Origin: Flavobacterium quisquiliarum
GTDB taxonomy: Bacteria > Bacteroidota > Bacteroidia > Flavobacteriales > Flavobacteriaceae
Length of the DNA stretch: 64,000 nucleotides
Direction: 5' to 3'
Assembly: GCF_019308285.1 (NCBI RefSeq)
Contig: NZ_WWEM01000019.1
Coordinates: 62,001-126,000 of the forward strand
Made by a program: the position numbers and the translations under genes. The notes below the pieces were generated by a model, which searched no databases, was not told where the DNA came from, and saw only the letters and a list, made by a program, of their open reading frames with translations. This document shows positions 33,643 through 42,281 of this stretch, in pieces (position 1 is the stretch's first letter; every line of letters begins with the position of its first letter).

Positions 33643-34845
33643 ATGAAATTTGGAATCATAAAAGAAAGAAAAAATCCGCCGGATAGAAGAGTAGTATTTT
33701 CTCCAAATGAATTAACAAAATTAAAGCAGCTTTATCATGAAGCAGCTGTAAAAGTAGAAAGTTCTGATATTAGAATTTTTTCTGATGATGATTATAAAAA
33801 TATGGGAATTACGGTTACTGATGATGTCTCTGATTGCGATGTTTTATTTGGTGTAAAAGAAGTTCCTGTAGAGAATCTGATTCCAAACAAAGCGTATTTC
33901 TTTTTTTCTCATACTATTAAAAAACAGCCTCACAATAGAAAACTGCTTCAAGCGATTTTAGAGAAAAAAATCGATTTGTACGATCATGAAACTATTGTGG
34001 ATGAGCATGATCGCAGATTAATTGGTTTTGGAAGATATGCCGGAATGGTTGGTGTTTATAACGGAATTCGTGCTTTCGGAATTAAATTTGAATTGTTTAA
34101 ACTGCCAAAAGCAGAAACACTTTCAGGAAAAGAGGATCTGATAAAGCATTTAAAACGCATTACGATGCCGGCTTTGAAATTTGTGATCACGGGAACTGGA
34201 AAGGTGGGGAGCGGCGCAAAAGAAATTTTAGATGCCATTAAAGTAAAAGAAATTACAGTAGATAATTATTTAACTAAAACCTATGCGCAGGCAGTTTATG
34301 TACAACTTGATGTTTTAGAATACAACAGAAGAAAAGATGGAAAGGTTTTAGATTTTAATGATTTTGTACAAAATCCAGAATATTACGAATCTGATTTTGA
34401 GCGATTCACTAAAGTTTCTGATATTTATTTTGCCGGACATTTTTATGCCAGCAATGCACCAATGATTCTGACGAAAGAAATGTTGAATGCCAGTGACTGC
34501 AAATTAAAAGTTGTAGCTGATATTTCGTGCGATGTAAATGGCCCGATTGCGTCAACTGTACGTTCTTCAACAATTGCGGAACCTTTGTATGGATATTTTC
34601 CGTTAGAAGATAGGGAAGTAGACTTTTTTCATCCTGCAGCCGTTGCTGTAATGGCGGTAGATAATCTGCCTTGCGAAATCCCAAAAGATGCCAGCGAAGG
34701 TTTCGGAGAACAATTTATGGAATATGTAATTCCAGCTTTCTTCAATGGAGATAAAGATGGAATTCTAAAACGCGCCAAAATAACAGAAAATGGAAAACTA
34801 ACAGAACGATTCAGCTATTTGCAGGATTATGTGGATGGGAAATAG
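33643..34845 (+). CDS. NAD(P)-dependent oxidoreductase, saccharopine/alanine dehydrogenase-like
   Basis: The product has 400 residues of the alanine dehydrogenase/PNT family. The N-terminal domain reads MKFGIIKERKNPPDRRVVFSP (Arg and Lys of the substrate site), the Rossmann part has VITGTGKVGSGAKE. The tail resembles LYS1-type saccharopine dehydrogenases more than bacterial Ald. It probably catalyses an NAD-dependent oxidation at an amino-acid-derived substrate. No lysine-pathway neighbours are seen, so the substrate is open. Convergent with fumarase. Confidence 0.8.
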   Translation: MKFGIIKERKNPPDRRVVFSPNELTKLKQLYHEAAVKVESSDIRIFSDDDYKNMGITVTDDVSDCDVLFGVKEVPVENLIPNKAYFFFSHTIKKQPHNRKLLQAILEKKIDLYDHETIVDEHDRRLIGFGRYAGMVGVYNGIRAFGIKFELFKLPKAETLSGKEDLIKHLKRITMPALKFVITGTGKVGSGAKEILDAIKVKEITVDNYLTKTYAQAVYVQLDVLEYNRRKDGKVLDFNDFVQNPEYYESDFERFTKVSDIYFAGHFYASNAPMILTKEMLNASDCKLKVVADISCDVNGPIASTVRSSTIAEPLYGYFPLEDREVDFFHPAAVAVMAVDNLPCEIPKDASEGFGEQFMEYVIPAFFNGDKDGILKRAKITENGKLTERFSYLQDYVDGK

Positions 34846-34846
34846 A

Positions 34847-34982
34847 TTTTTTGTTTCAAGTTTCAGGTCTGAAGTTATTAAAAAAGGGAAAAACTTTTCA
34901 AAGTTTTTCCCTTTTTTAATTAATCAGTTCATTTTTATACGTTCAGTATTTCAACTTGAAACTTGAAACTTGAAACAAAAAA
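34847..34982. repeat. Stop-to-stop palindromic element with nested terminator
   Basis: A perfect 19-bp inverted repeat (TTTTTTGTTTCAAGTTTCA at 34847-34865, complement at 34964-34982) fills the gap between the dehydrogenase and fumarase stop codons. Within it sits a terminator hairpin at 34880-34917. The right arm contains the 7-bp unit ACTTGAA three times. Elements with the same architecture are at 36959-37136 and 42171-42281. Confidence 0.75.
34880..34917. terminator. Bidirectional terminator between dehydrogenase and fumC
   Basis: AAAAAGGGAAAAACTT pairs with AAGTTTTTCCCTTTTT across a 4-base loop. Confidence 0.85.
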
Positions 34983-36368
34983 CTAAACCATATCCTCTGG
35001 TTTCACCCAGGCATCAAAATCTTCTGGAGTTACGTAACCTAAACGAACGGCCTCTTCTTTTAGAGTAGTTCCGTTTTTATGTGCAGTTTGTGCAATTTCT
35101 GCCGCTTTGTAATACCCGATTTTAGTGTTTAAAGCTGTAACCAGCATTAGCGAATTATCAACCAATTCTTTGATTCGTTTATGATTTGGTTCGATTCCTT
35201 GGGCACAGTGCTCGTCAAAAGAAACACAAGCATCACCTAATAATTGTGCCGATTGTAAAAAGTTAGCCGCCATTACAGGTTTAAAAACATTTAGTTCATA
35301 ATGTCCCTGCATCCCACCAACAGCAATTGCCATATCGTTTCCAATTACTTGTGCGCAAACCATCGTTAAAGCTTCACATTGCGTCGGATTTACTTTTCCT
35401 GGCATGATAGAAGAACCGGGTTCGTTTTCGGGAATATGAATTTCTCCAATTCCAGAACGAGGTCCTGAAGCAAGCATTCTAACATCATTTGCAATTTTGT
35501 TTAGAGAAACGGCTAATTGTTTTAAAGCACCATGAGTTTCCACAATTGCATCGTGAGCGGCTAAAGCTTCAAATTTATTTTCGGCAGTTATAAAAGGGTG
35601 TTTAGTGAATTCTGCAATATATTGAGCTACTTTTACATCGTAACCTTTTGGTGTGTTTAATCCTGTTCCAACTGCAGTTCCACCTAAAGCAATTTCAGCT
35701 AAATGGGCTAAAGTGTTTTTTAATGCTTTTAATCCGAAAGCTAACTGTGCTGCGTAACCTGAAATTTCTTGCCCAAGTGTTAGCGGCGTTGCATCCATTA
35801 AATGTGTACGACCTATTTTTACAACATCCTTATATTCTAAAGCTTTTTTTGCTAAAGTAGCGTGTAGTTTTTCTACACCTGGAATGGTAGTTTCAACCAC
35901 CATTTTATAAGCAGCAATATGCATTCCAGTTGGGAAAGTATCGTTGGATGATTGTGATTTGTTTACATCATCATTGGCTTTGATGAATTGTTCATCTTCT
36001 CCAATTTCAAAACCTTTTAAAACTTGTGCGCGGTTAGCAATTACTTCATTCACATTCATGTTGCTTTGGGTTCCAGAACCAGTCTGCCAAATAACTAATG
36101 GAAACTGATCGTCTAGTTTTCCTTCCAGAATTTCGTCGCAAACTGCTCCAATGGCATCTCTTTTTTCGATTGGCAGAACACCTAAATCATAATTGGCATA
36201 AGCAGCTGCTTTTTTCAGATAAGCAAAACCTTCTATAATTTCTTTTGGCATCGAAGCCGATGGTCCGATTTTAAAATTGTTTCTAGAACGTTCTGTCTGT
36301 GCACCCCAATATTTATCGGCAGGGACTTGAACTTCGCCCATGGTGTCTTTTTCTATTCTGTATTTCAT
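34983..36368 (-). CDS. fumC: Class II fumarate hydratase
   Basis: The product has 461 residues, the normal length for FumC. The lyase signature [11 protein letters not shown] is present, with [15 protein letters not shown] and the conserved SSNDTFPT. It interconverts fumarate and malate in the TCA cycle. It stands alone, divergent from a small membrane protein gene; the 354-bp gap holds a structured element at 36440-36541. Confidence 0.95.
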   Translation of the reverse strand: MKYRIEKDTMGEVQVPADKYWGAQTERSRNNFKIGPSASMPKEIIEGFAYLKKAAAYANYDLGVLPIEKRDAIGAVCDEILEGKLDDQFPLVIWQTGSGTQSNMNVNEVIANRAQVLKGFEIGEDEQFIKANDDVNKSQSSNDTFPTGMHIAAYKMVVETTIPGVEKLHATLAKKALEYKDVVKIGRTHLMDATPLTLGQEISGYAAQLAFGLKALKNTLAHLAEIALGGTAVGTGLNTPKGYDVKVAQYIAEFTKHPFITAENKFEALAAHDAIVETHGALKQLAVSLNKIANDVRMLASGPRSGIGEIHIPENEPGSSIMPGKVNPTQCEALTMVCAQVIGNDMAIAVGGMQGHYELNVFKPVMAANFLQSAQLLGDACVSFDEHCAQGIEPNHKRIKELVDNSLMLVTALNTKIGYYKAAEIAQTAHKNGTTLKEEAVRLGYVTPEDFDAWVKPEDMV

Positions 36369-36439
36369 TTTGTTGTAAATATGTTGTTTGTAAAATGTAT
36401 TCTATATTAATGTAAAACTTCATTTGAAAGTGAGTACTC

Positions 36440-36541
36440 TAGCCCTGATGGAAGCGACATCTCCCGATTTAGAAAAACAAGGCTTTTTAGCCGTAGTTTT
36501 TGTTTATCGGGAATACAGCGGACAGCAGGAATCAGCTCCTG
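36440..36541 (+). ncRNA. Structured intergenic element, possible flavobacterial RNA or dispersed repeat
   Basis: In the 354-bp fumC gap. A compound hairpin is plain: TCCCGAT (36472-) pairs with ATCGGGA, inside it AAAAAC with GTTTTT, and then GGCT with AGCC at the apex. The outer part contains AGCCCTGATGGAAGCG and, after the hairpin, AGCGGACAGCAGGA and AGCTCCTG. From memory, such GATGGAAGCG ... AGCGGA.AGCAGGA pairs recur in many Flavobacteriaceae genomes and may be the Flavo-1 RNA motif; I cannot verify this here. Strand is a guess. No ORF of note. Confidence 0.45.
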
Positions 36542-36687
36542 AAAATTTTTATGATTTTAAATAACTCTTGATTTCAAAGGTTTCGCAACTCATAAAAGAG
36601 CTTATTTAAAATGAGTATAAATATACGTATAAATGTTATTTAACGAAAATTGATTTAGATTTTATTGCTGAGAAAAAATATATACGC

Positions 36688-36695
36688 TACATTTG
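36688..36695 (+). promoter_or_regulatory. -7 box of small membrane protein gene
   Basis: TACATTTG fits TAnnTTTG and lies 27 bp before the ATG at 36723; a TTG lies 20 bp upstream of it. Confidence 0.5.
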
Positions 36696-36722
36696 TCGTA
36701 ACATTCAAAAATTCCGGAAAAC

Positions 36723-36896
36723 ATGTTTGAATTTTCACAGTATTTAGGCTTTTTACTTTTCTTAACCATTCTAACTATAGGGTTTTGGTTAATGTTTTTC
36801 TTAGTTGGTTTCGTATCTTACTGGGTTACGGGTGCTAGCTGGGAACTTTTCAAAGAAAAGAGAGCTAAAAGAAGACAAGAAGAACAATCTATTTAA
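36723..36896 (+). CDS. 57-residue membrane protein, unknown
   Basis: This ORF is below the usual length cut-off. It encodes MFEFSQYLGFLLFLTILTIG and then a second hydrophobic run LMFFLVGFVSYWVTG, followed by a Lys/Arg/Glu-rich tail (WELFKEKRAKRRQEEQSI). Two TM helices with a positive cytosolic tail are likely. The start has a promoter upstream and a strong terminator directly after the stop (36914), which supports it as a real gene. No family is recognised. Confidence 0.65.
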   Translation: MFEFSQYLGFLLFLTILTIGFWLMFFLVGFVSYWVTGASWELFKEKRAKRRQEEQSI

Positions 36897-36913
36897 TTTT
36901 AGATTGATGTCAT

Positions 36914-36944
36914 AAAAAAAGAACCCTTTTGGGTTCTTTTTTTT
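36914..36944 (+). terminator. Rho-independent terminator after 57-codon gene
   Basis: AAAAAAAGAACCC pairs with GGGTTCTTTTTTT across four T. Confidence 0.9.
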
Positions 36945-36958
36945 GTTCCAAAAAAGAG

Positions 36959-37136
36959 AAATTCCAATATTTGAAATTCCAAATACCAATACTTTGCGTT
37001 TAGAACTTTGTCAAAGTTCTAAAGCTGATTAAGAAGGTTTAAAAGAAAAAATCCAAACTCCAATTGTAAAGTTGGAATTTGGATTTTTTTTATTTTTTAT
37101 CCAGATTGGAATTTGGAATTTTTAATATTGGAGTTT
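36959..37136. repeat. Long palindromic element with nested terminator, downstream of TonB receptor gene
   Basis: Arms at 36959-36990 and 37105-37136 are inverted repeats matching at 28 of 32 positions, built on TTGGAATTTGGAATTT. Inside is a terminator stem at 37046-37090 (ATCCAAACTCCAA with TTGGAATTTGGAT and a T-run). The sequence is related to the element at 42171-42281. Confidence 0.75.
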
Positions 37137-37144
37137 AACTATTG

Positions 37145-39637
37145 TTATCCAGGGAAATCTCCACCGCCATCTCCGCCACCATCATTTCTTGGCTGTGCGT
37201 TCTTGTCTCTTTCTCCTTTAGGTTTGTTGAAACGGTATGTGAATGATAAATTGAACTGACGTTTACGGAATTGGAATTCACTATATGAGCTTACATTATC
37301 TAAATACGTGTAAGATCTCATTTTTCTGGAATTAAATACGTCGCTAATGTTGAAGGCAATAGTTGCTTTGTCTTTCATTACATCTTTACTTAATGCGGTA
37401 TTCATTCCAAATTGACCTAAGTTTTTTCCCTGAGCTGTTTTTTGCTCTCCGTTGTACATTGCTGTCAATTGCCAATCAATTTTATAAGGCAAAGTAACTT
37501 TAGAGTTTATTCTTGCAAACCAAGAATTAGCCTGATTGTCTAAATCTTGAACAATCACCTTTCCTTGTGTGTCTGTGTAGCTGTTTTCTCCAGTAGTTTT
37601 TACATTAAAAAAGTTGAAGTTACTGTTTAATTTCCACCATTTGTATGGTGTGTAATTGAAAGTAAATTCAAAGCCAAATTTTTGTTCTCTTCCTAGGTTG
37701 ATAGGAGAACTTTTGATTACAGGAGTTCCTTCAACGGTCTCACCTGGTGCAGGAGTTACTACTTCACCATCTGGAGTTACAACGTCACCAGTAGGAGATC
37801 TTACAAAGCTGAAAACATCTTTTGTGTTTTCAAAATATGCAGAAGTGTTAAAAGTTACTTTGTCCCATCTTTTGATGTAACCAATGTCGTATTTGTCTGT
37901 CAAAGAAGGATCTAAATCTGGATTTCCCTGAAAGATATTAATGTTGCTTGCATAGTTAACAGCAGGATTCATAAAACGTCCTCTTGGTCTTGACAAACGT
38001 TTACTGTAACTTGCAGAGAAGTTGCTCTGATCTGAAATTTCGTAACTAATAAAAGCGCTTGGAAATAAGTTGTTGTATTTTTTAGTATTGAAATTGCTGT
38101 TGTCTAATAAATTAACTTCGATATTCGTGTCTTCCCATCTTAAACCAAATAAATAAGAGAATTTATTTACTTTAAAACCATACTGCGTGTAAAGGGCATT
38201 AATGTTTTCTTTGTACTCTAAAGTATTGGATAAATTAGGATTTGGAACACCGCTATTTGTAACATCATAAATGTTGTTCAAATCTCCGAAACTACCTTTG
38301 TACCCTGCTTCAAACTGACTTCCTTTGCCTAAGGGTAATACATAATCTGCCTGAAGTAAAATTTGTTTTTGGATTTGATTGTTTAATGTAGTATCAAAGT
38401 TTGGTGAATCTGTAATAGTACTATTGCTGTCATCTGTATTTCTGGAAATAGAAAAATCAGCAGTAAGTTTATGCCCTTTATCGTTGAAATTTTTAATCAG
38501 GTTTGATGTAAATTCAATATTTTCACTTCCTGTATCTGCGTTGTTTAAACGATACGTTGTTCCTGTAAAATTATGAGCAGCATCATAATTATAATAGTTA
38601 ATTAAATCTCGGTCGTCGCCAGTGTTTTTTTGATAATTAATGGCGTTTGTCCAAAAAGTTGTTGGAGTAAGTGTCCATTCAACTCCAGCTCTTCCATTAA
38701 ATCCGTTTCTAACACGTTTAGTGTCACGAGTTTCATCTAAGAAACTTTTTGTTACCTGATTATTATCAAAATATTCAGAATTTGTTTTTCCAGCTCCTTC
38801 ATTTGTTCTGTAATTGTATCCAGCTGTTGTGAAGTAATTTAATTTTTCTGTTTTATAGTTCACATTGGCACTTAGGCCATAAGTTTCTGGTAAACCTGTT
38901 GAAGCAATTAAAGTTCCGTTAAAACCTTGGTTTTTACCTTTCTTAAGAATAATATTGATAATTCCTGATCCACCTTCAGCATCGTAGCGAGCAGATGGAT
39001 TTGTAATAACTTCAACTTTATCAATAGCATCAGCAGGAAGTTGTCTTAGAGCTTCAGCCATGTTTATGGCCTGTGAAGGTCTTCCGTCGATTAAAATACG
39101 AATGTTATCACTTCCTCTTAAGCTTACATTTCCTTCTGTATCAACAGAAACAGATGGTACATTGTCTAAAACATCGCTTACGCTTCCGCCTTTGACAATC
39201 ATATCCTGCCCAACGTTGTAAACTTTTTTGTCTAATTTAATTTCTACAGTCGACTTTTCAGCACGAACCACAACTTCATTTAATTGTGCGGCATCTTCCG
39301 ATAAATTTACTGCGCCTAGATTGGTGTCTTCTTTAATGTTCTTTTGTTTGATTTCAGTCGATTTGAATGAAATAAACTCCACTTTAATATCGTAAGTTCC
39401 TGGTGCAACAGCAACCTCAAATTCTCCTTTGGGATTTGTGATTCCGCCCGCAATAACTTTTGTATCATTGGGTGCCATAATCGAAATAGTAGCATATTCT
39501 AATGGTTGTTTGCTTACCTTTTCAAAAACTTTTCCGGTGACTTTTACCTTAGGTTTGCCTCCGGGGCCTTGTTGTGAGTAATTGTAAAAACTTGTAAACA
39601 AGAATACAAGCAATACAGCAAATTTGATTTTCTTCAT
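37145..39637 (-). CDS. Outer-membrane beta-barrel TonB receptor-like protein with CarboxypepD_reg-like domain
   Basis: The product has 830 residues: signal peptide (ends near YSQ), a carboxypeptidase-regulatory-like domain (VTGKVFEKVSKQPLEYATISIMAP), a plug (SVSDVLDNVPSVSVDTEGNVSLRG; VIDKVEVITNPSARYDAEGG), and a barrel. The tail is Asp/Gly-rich (GGGDGGGDFPG). It fits the flavobacterial outer-membrane beta-barrel family with a TonB-type plug. Substrate is unknown; no SusD gene is adjacent. It is preceded on its strand by a -7 box at 39667 and followed by a stop-adjacent palindromic element. Confidence 0.88.
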   Translation of the reverse strand: MKKIKFAVLLVFLFTSFYNYSQQGPGGKPKVKVTGKVFEKVSKQPLEYATISIMAPNDTKVIAGGITNPKGEFEVAVAPGTYDIKVEFISFKSTEIKQKNIKEDTNLGAVNLSEDAAQLNEVVVRAEKSTVEIKLDKKVYNVGQDMIVKGGSVSDVLDNVPSVSVDTEGNVSLRGSDNIRILIDGRPSQAINMAEALRQLPADAIDKVEVITNPSARYDAEGGSGIINIILKKGKNQGFNGTLIASTGLPETYGLSANVNYKTEKLNYFTTAGYNYRTNEGAGKTNSEYFDNNQVTKSFLDETRDTKRVRNGFNGRAGVEWTLTPTTFWTNAINYQKNTGDDRDLINYYNYDAAHNFTGTTYRLNNADTGSENIEFTSNLIKNFNDKGHKLTADFSISRNTDDSNSTITDSPNFDTTLNNQIQKQILLQADYVLPLGKGSQFEAGYKGSFGDLNNIYDVTNSGVPNPNLSNTLEYKENINALYTQYGFKVNKFSYLFGLRWEDTNIEVNLLDNSNFNTKKYNNLFPSAFISYEISDQSNFSASYSKRLSRPRGRFMNPAVNYASNINIFQGNPDLDPSLTDKYDIGYIKRWDKVTFNTSAYFENTKDVFSFVRSPTGDVVTPDGEVVTPAPGETVEGTPVIKSSPINLGREQKFGFEFTFNYTPYKWWKLNSNFNFFNVKTTGENSYTDTQGKVIVQDLDNQANSWFARINSKVTLPYKIDWQLTAMYNGEQKTAQGKNLGQFGMNTALSKDVMKDKATIAFNISDVFNSRKMRSYTYLDNVSSYSEFQFRKRQFNLSFTYRFNKPKGERDKNAQPRNDGGGDGGGDFPG

Positions 39638-39666
39638 TTTTTCTGGTTTCTTTTTTCTTTAGACGG

Positions 39667-39674
39667 CAAATGTA
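39667..39674 (-). promoter_or_regulatory. -7 box of beta-barrel receptor gene
   Basis: TACATTTG on the minus strand matches TAnnTTTG, 30 bp upstream of the start at 39637. A TTTG lies about 25 bp further upstream, slightly beyond the usual spacing. Confidence 0.5.
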
Positions 39675-39728
39675 GTTTTTGGTTTAAAGAAGGAACTCAC
39701 AAAAAAATGTTAAGAATCTATTTTAGAA

Positions 39729-40073
39729 TCAATCTAAAAAAGAAGCAACTAGATCTGGATCTCGGCCAATTATGGCTTTTCCATCTTTTACAACAATAGG
39801 ACGCTCGATTAAAATTGGGTTTTCAGTCATTGTAATTATAATTTGATCATCGCTTAGAGTTTTACCTTTAAAGTTTTCAATCCAGATTTTTTCTTTGGTT
39901 CTAACCAATTGAATAGGTTCAATATTAAGCTGTTTTAATAGTACTTTTAATTCGTTAAAAGAAGGTGTTTGGGTTAAATAAGGAATGATTTCAAATTCTT
40001 GGTTGGTTTGTTCAATAAAAGCAAGGCAGGTTCTTGATTTTCCGCATCTCGGATTGTGATAAATTTGTATCAT
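39729..40073 (-). CDS. ArsC-family (arsenate reductase/Spx-like) protein
   Basis: The product has 114 residues of the ArsC thioredoxin-fold family. The Cys site is in YHNPRCGKSRTC (Cys about 9); the Arg motif is in ILIERPIVV, followed by the C-terminal IGRDPDLV. It is single and outside any ars operon, so it may be a YffB/ArsC-like glutaredoxin-dependent reductase or regulator rather than a dedicated arsenate enzyme. It is divergent from a CPBP protease gene. Confidence 0.87.
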   Translation of the reverse strand: MIQIYHNPRCGKSRTCLAFIEQTNQEFEIIPYLTQTPSFNELKVLLKQLNIEPIQLVRTKEKIWIENFKGKTLSDDQIIITMTENPILIERPIVVKDGKAIIGRDPDLVASFLD

Positions 40074-40188
40074 TTTGTTATATTTAATCGTTCAAATATT
40101 CGTAAAATAAAAAAGAGGTATTTTAGCAATATCAAATGTAAGATTAACTTATCGAATTTGAATTCTCATTTTTTAAAATTTAAGATTT

Positions 40189-41121
40189 ATGTTTTTAGAG
40201 CAAGGAATTAAACCTGAAAATAAGTTTTGGAAATATCTTTTAGGTTCTGTTTTTATTATTGCGGCTTCTTTTGTTGGGCAAATTCCGATTACTGCTGCCG
40301 TGTTTTATAAAACAGCCGTTGAAAAAAAAACATTTCCAACTACTAATGAGGGGGTGATGAAAATGTTTGAATCTAATACAACACTTTTTCTAGTAATGAT
40401 TTCCTTTATTTTTGCCTTTGCTGGAATTTATTTTGTAGTAAAATATATTCATCATCAAACTTTATTGTCGGTTACAACATCAAGATCAAAAGTAGACTGG
40501 AAAAGAATTAGTTTTTCTTTCTTTATATGGACAATCTTTTCGTTGTTGAGTTTTTTGTTTGTATATCTTAAATCTCCTGAAAATTTTGTGCTGAATTTTG
40601 ATTTAGTTCCTTTCTTGATTTTGGTTGTTTTAGGAACTATTTTAATTCCAATTCAGACAAGTACTGAAGAATATGTTTTTAGAGGTTATTTGATGCAGGG
40701 ATTTGCAAATTTAGCTCGCAACAGATGGTTTCCGCTTTTAATGACTTCGGTTATTTTTGGTTCGATGCACTGGGCAAATCCGGAGGTGGTTAAAATGGGA
40801 AATATCATAATGATTTATTATATAGGAACAGGTTTGTTCTTAGGAGTGATTACCTTAATGGATGAAGGAATGGAGCTGGCACTCGGATTTCATGCTGCTA
40901 ATAATCTCATAGGAGCATTATTGGTAACTTCGGACTGGTCTGTCTTTCAAACACATTCTATATTTAAAGATCTTTCAGAACCTTCAGCGGGAATAGATGT
41001 TATTCTGCCAGTTGTAGTGATTTATCCTATTTTACTTTTTATCTTTAGTAAAAAATACGGTTGGACGAATTGGAAAGAAAGATTAACAGGAGATATTCAA
41101 GATGTCGAAGTAAAACAATAA
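40189..41121 (+). CDS. CPBP-family intramembrane metalloprotease
   Basis: The product has 310 residues with about six to eight TM helices. CPBP motifs are TEEYVFRGYLMQG (motif EExxxR), SMHWANPEVV and a late His in LGFHAANNLIGAL. Such enzymes (Rce1/bacteriocin-processing type) cleave prenylated or peptide substrates in the membrane. The ATG of the MenE-like gene follows 3 bp later, so the two form an operon, although no functional link is evident. Confidence 0.88.
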   Translation: MFLEQGIKPENKFWKYLLGSVFIIAASFVGQIPITAAVFYKTAVEKKTFPTTNEGVMKMFESNTTLFLVMISFIFAFAGIYFVVKYIHHQTLLSVTTSRSKVDWKRISFSFFIWTIFSLLSFLFVYLKSPENFVLNFDLVPFLILVVLGTILIPIQTSTEEYVFRGYLMQGFANLARNRWFPLLMTSVIFGSMHWANPEVVKMGNIIMIYYIGTGLFLGVITLMDEGMELALGFHAANNLIGALLVTSDWSVFQTHSIFKDLSEPSAGIDVILPVVVIYPILLFIFSKKYGWTNWKERLTGDIQDVEVKQ

Positions 41122-41124
41122 AAT

Positions 41125-42171
41125 ATGCAAAATTTAACGCAACATAAAGTTCATAATTATTTTAAGTTAAACGGCTATCATTTAAACGCAAAAGATTTGT
41201 GTCAAATAGCATACGGCTATATAAAAGAAGGAGATACCTACGAACAGTCAATAGGGGAGTTCTTTTTGGATTGGTTTGATAAAAAAGATTATATAGAAAT
41301 GACCACTTCGGGAACTACGGGACTTCCGAAATTGGTTCGTTTAGAAAAACAGGCTATGATACAGTCTGCTTTGGCAACAGGAGATTTTTTCGATTTAAAA
41401 CCAGGAGATAAAGCTTTATTATGTCTTCCAACGCAATTTATTGCAGGAAAAATGATGCTGGTACGAAGTCTAATTTTAGGATTGGAATTAGATATTGTTT
41501 CGCCAAGTCTGCATCCATTAGCATTAAACTCTACAATTTATGATTTTGTTGCGATGGTACCGCTTCAGGTTCAAAATTCAATTGAGGAACTTTCAAATGT
41601 TCGTAAATTGATTATTGGTGGAGCAAAACTAGATTCTTCTCTAGAAGAAAAACTTTTACCATTAAAAACAACTGAAATCTACGAAACTTATGGAATGACC
41701 GAAACAATTACGCATATTGCAGCTAAACGCTTAGGTGATTCTGTTTTTTCTATTTTGCCGAATGTTAAAATTTCTCAGGACGATCGTCAATGTTTAGTTA
41801 TTCATGTTTCAACAATTTCAGATGAACCAATTGTGACTAATGATTTGGTAGAATTATTAAATGAACAGCAATTTATCTTTTTGGGAAGAATTGATAATGT
41901 AATCAATAGTGGAGGAGTTAAGCTGATTCCGGAACAGATTGAAGCTAAGTTGATTGGTAAAATCAATAATAGATTCTTTGTGACGGGGCTTCCGGATACT
42001 ACTTTAGGAGAAAAATTAGTTTTGGTTGTTGAAGGAGAAAAACAAGAATTTGCTCCCGATTTTTTTGATGTCTTAGGAAAATATGAAAAACCAAAAGAAA
42101 TAGTTTTTGTTTCCAAATTCAAGGAAAACGAAAATGGAAAGTTGCTTCGTAAACCAACTCTGCAAGAGTAA
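41125..42171 (+). CDS. AMP-binding acyl-CoA ligase-like protein, O-succinylbenzoate-CoA ligase type
   Basis: The product has 348 residues, shorter than typical MenE because the N-terminal subdomain is reduced. It has the AMP-binding motif TTSGTTGLPK and the YGMTETITHIA motif, then INSGGVKLIPEQIE and a final Lys (LLRKPTLQE). It activates an acid to an acyl-adenylate and transfers it to CoA; in Flavobacteriia this gene often encodes o-succinylbenzoyl-CoA synthetase of menaquinone synthesis. Other men genes are not in the window, so assignment is tentative. Confidence 0.82.
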   Translation: MQNLTQHKVHNYFKLNGYHLNAKDLCQIAYGYIKEGDTYEQSIGEFFLDWFDKKDYIEMTTSGTTGLPKLVRLEKQAMIQSALATGDFFDLKPGDKALLCLPTQFIAGKMMLVRSLILGLELDIVSPSLHPLALNSTIYDFVAMVPLQVQNSIEELSNVRKLIIGGAKLDSSLEEKLLPLKTTEIYETYGMTETITHIAAKRLGDSVFSILPNVKISQDDRQCLVIHVSTISDEPIVTNDLVELLNEQQFIFLGRIDNVINSGGVKLIPEQIEAKLIGKINNRFFVTGLPDTTLGEKLVLVVEGEKQEFAPDFFDVLGKYEKPKEIVFVSKFKENENGKLLRKPTLQE

Positions 42172-42281
42172 AATTCCAAAAATAAAAAAATCCAAATTCC
42201 AAGCTTAAAATTGGAATTTGGATTTTTAGTATTGAGTTATTCCAAAATAAATTAGAATTTGGAATTTGAGTATTGGAATTT
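42171..42281. repeat. Stop-to-stop palindromic element with nested terminator
   Basis: Outer AAATTCCAA (42171-42179) is complementary to 42273-42281, exactly bridging the stops of the convergent MenE-like and RsmB-like genes. Inside is a terminator (AAATCCAAATTCCAA with TTGGAATTTGGATTTTT, 42184-42227) and further TTGGAATTT copies. It is homologous in motif to the element at 36959-37136. Confidence 0.75.
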
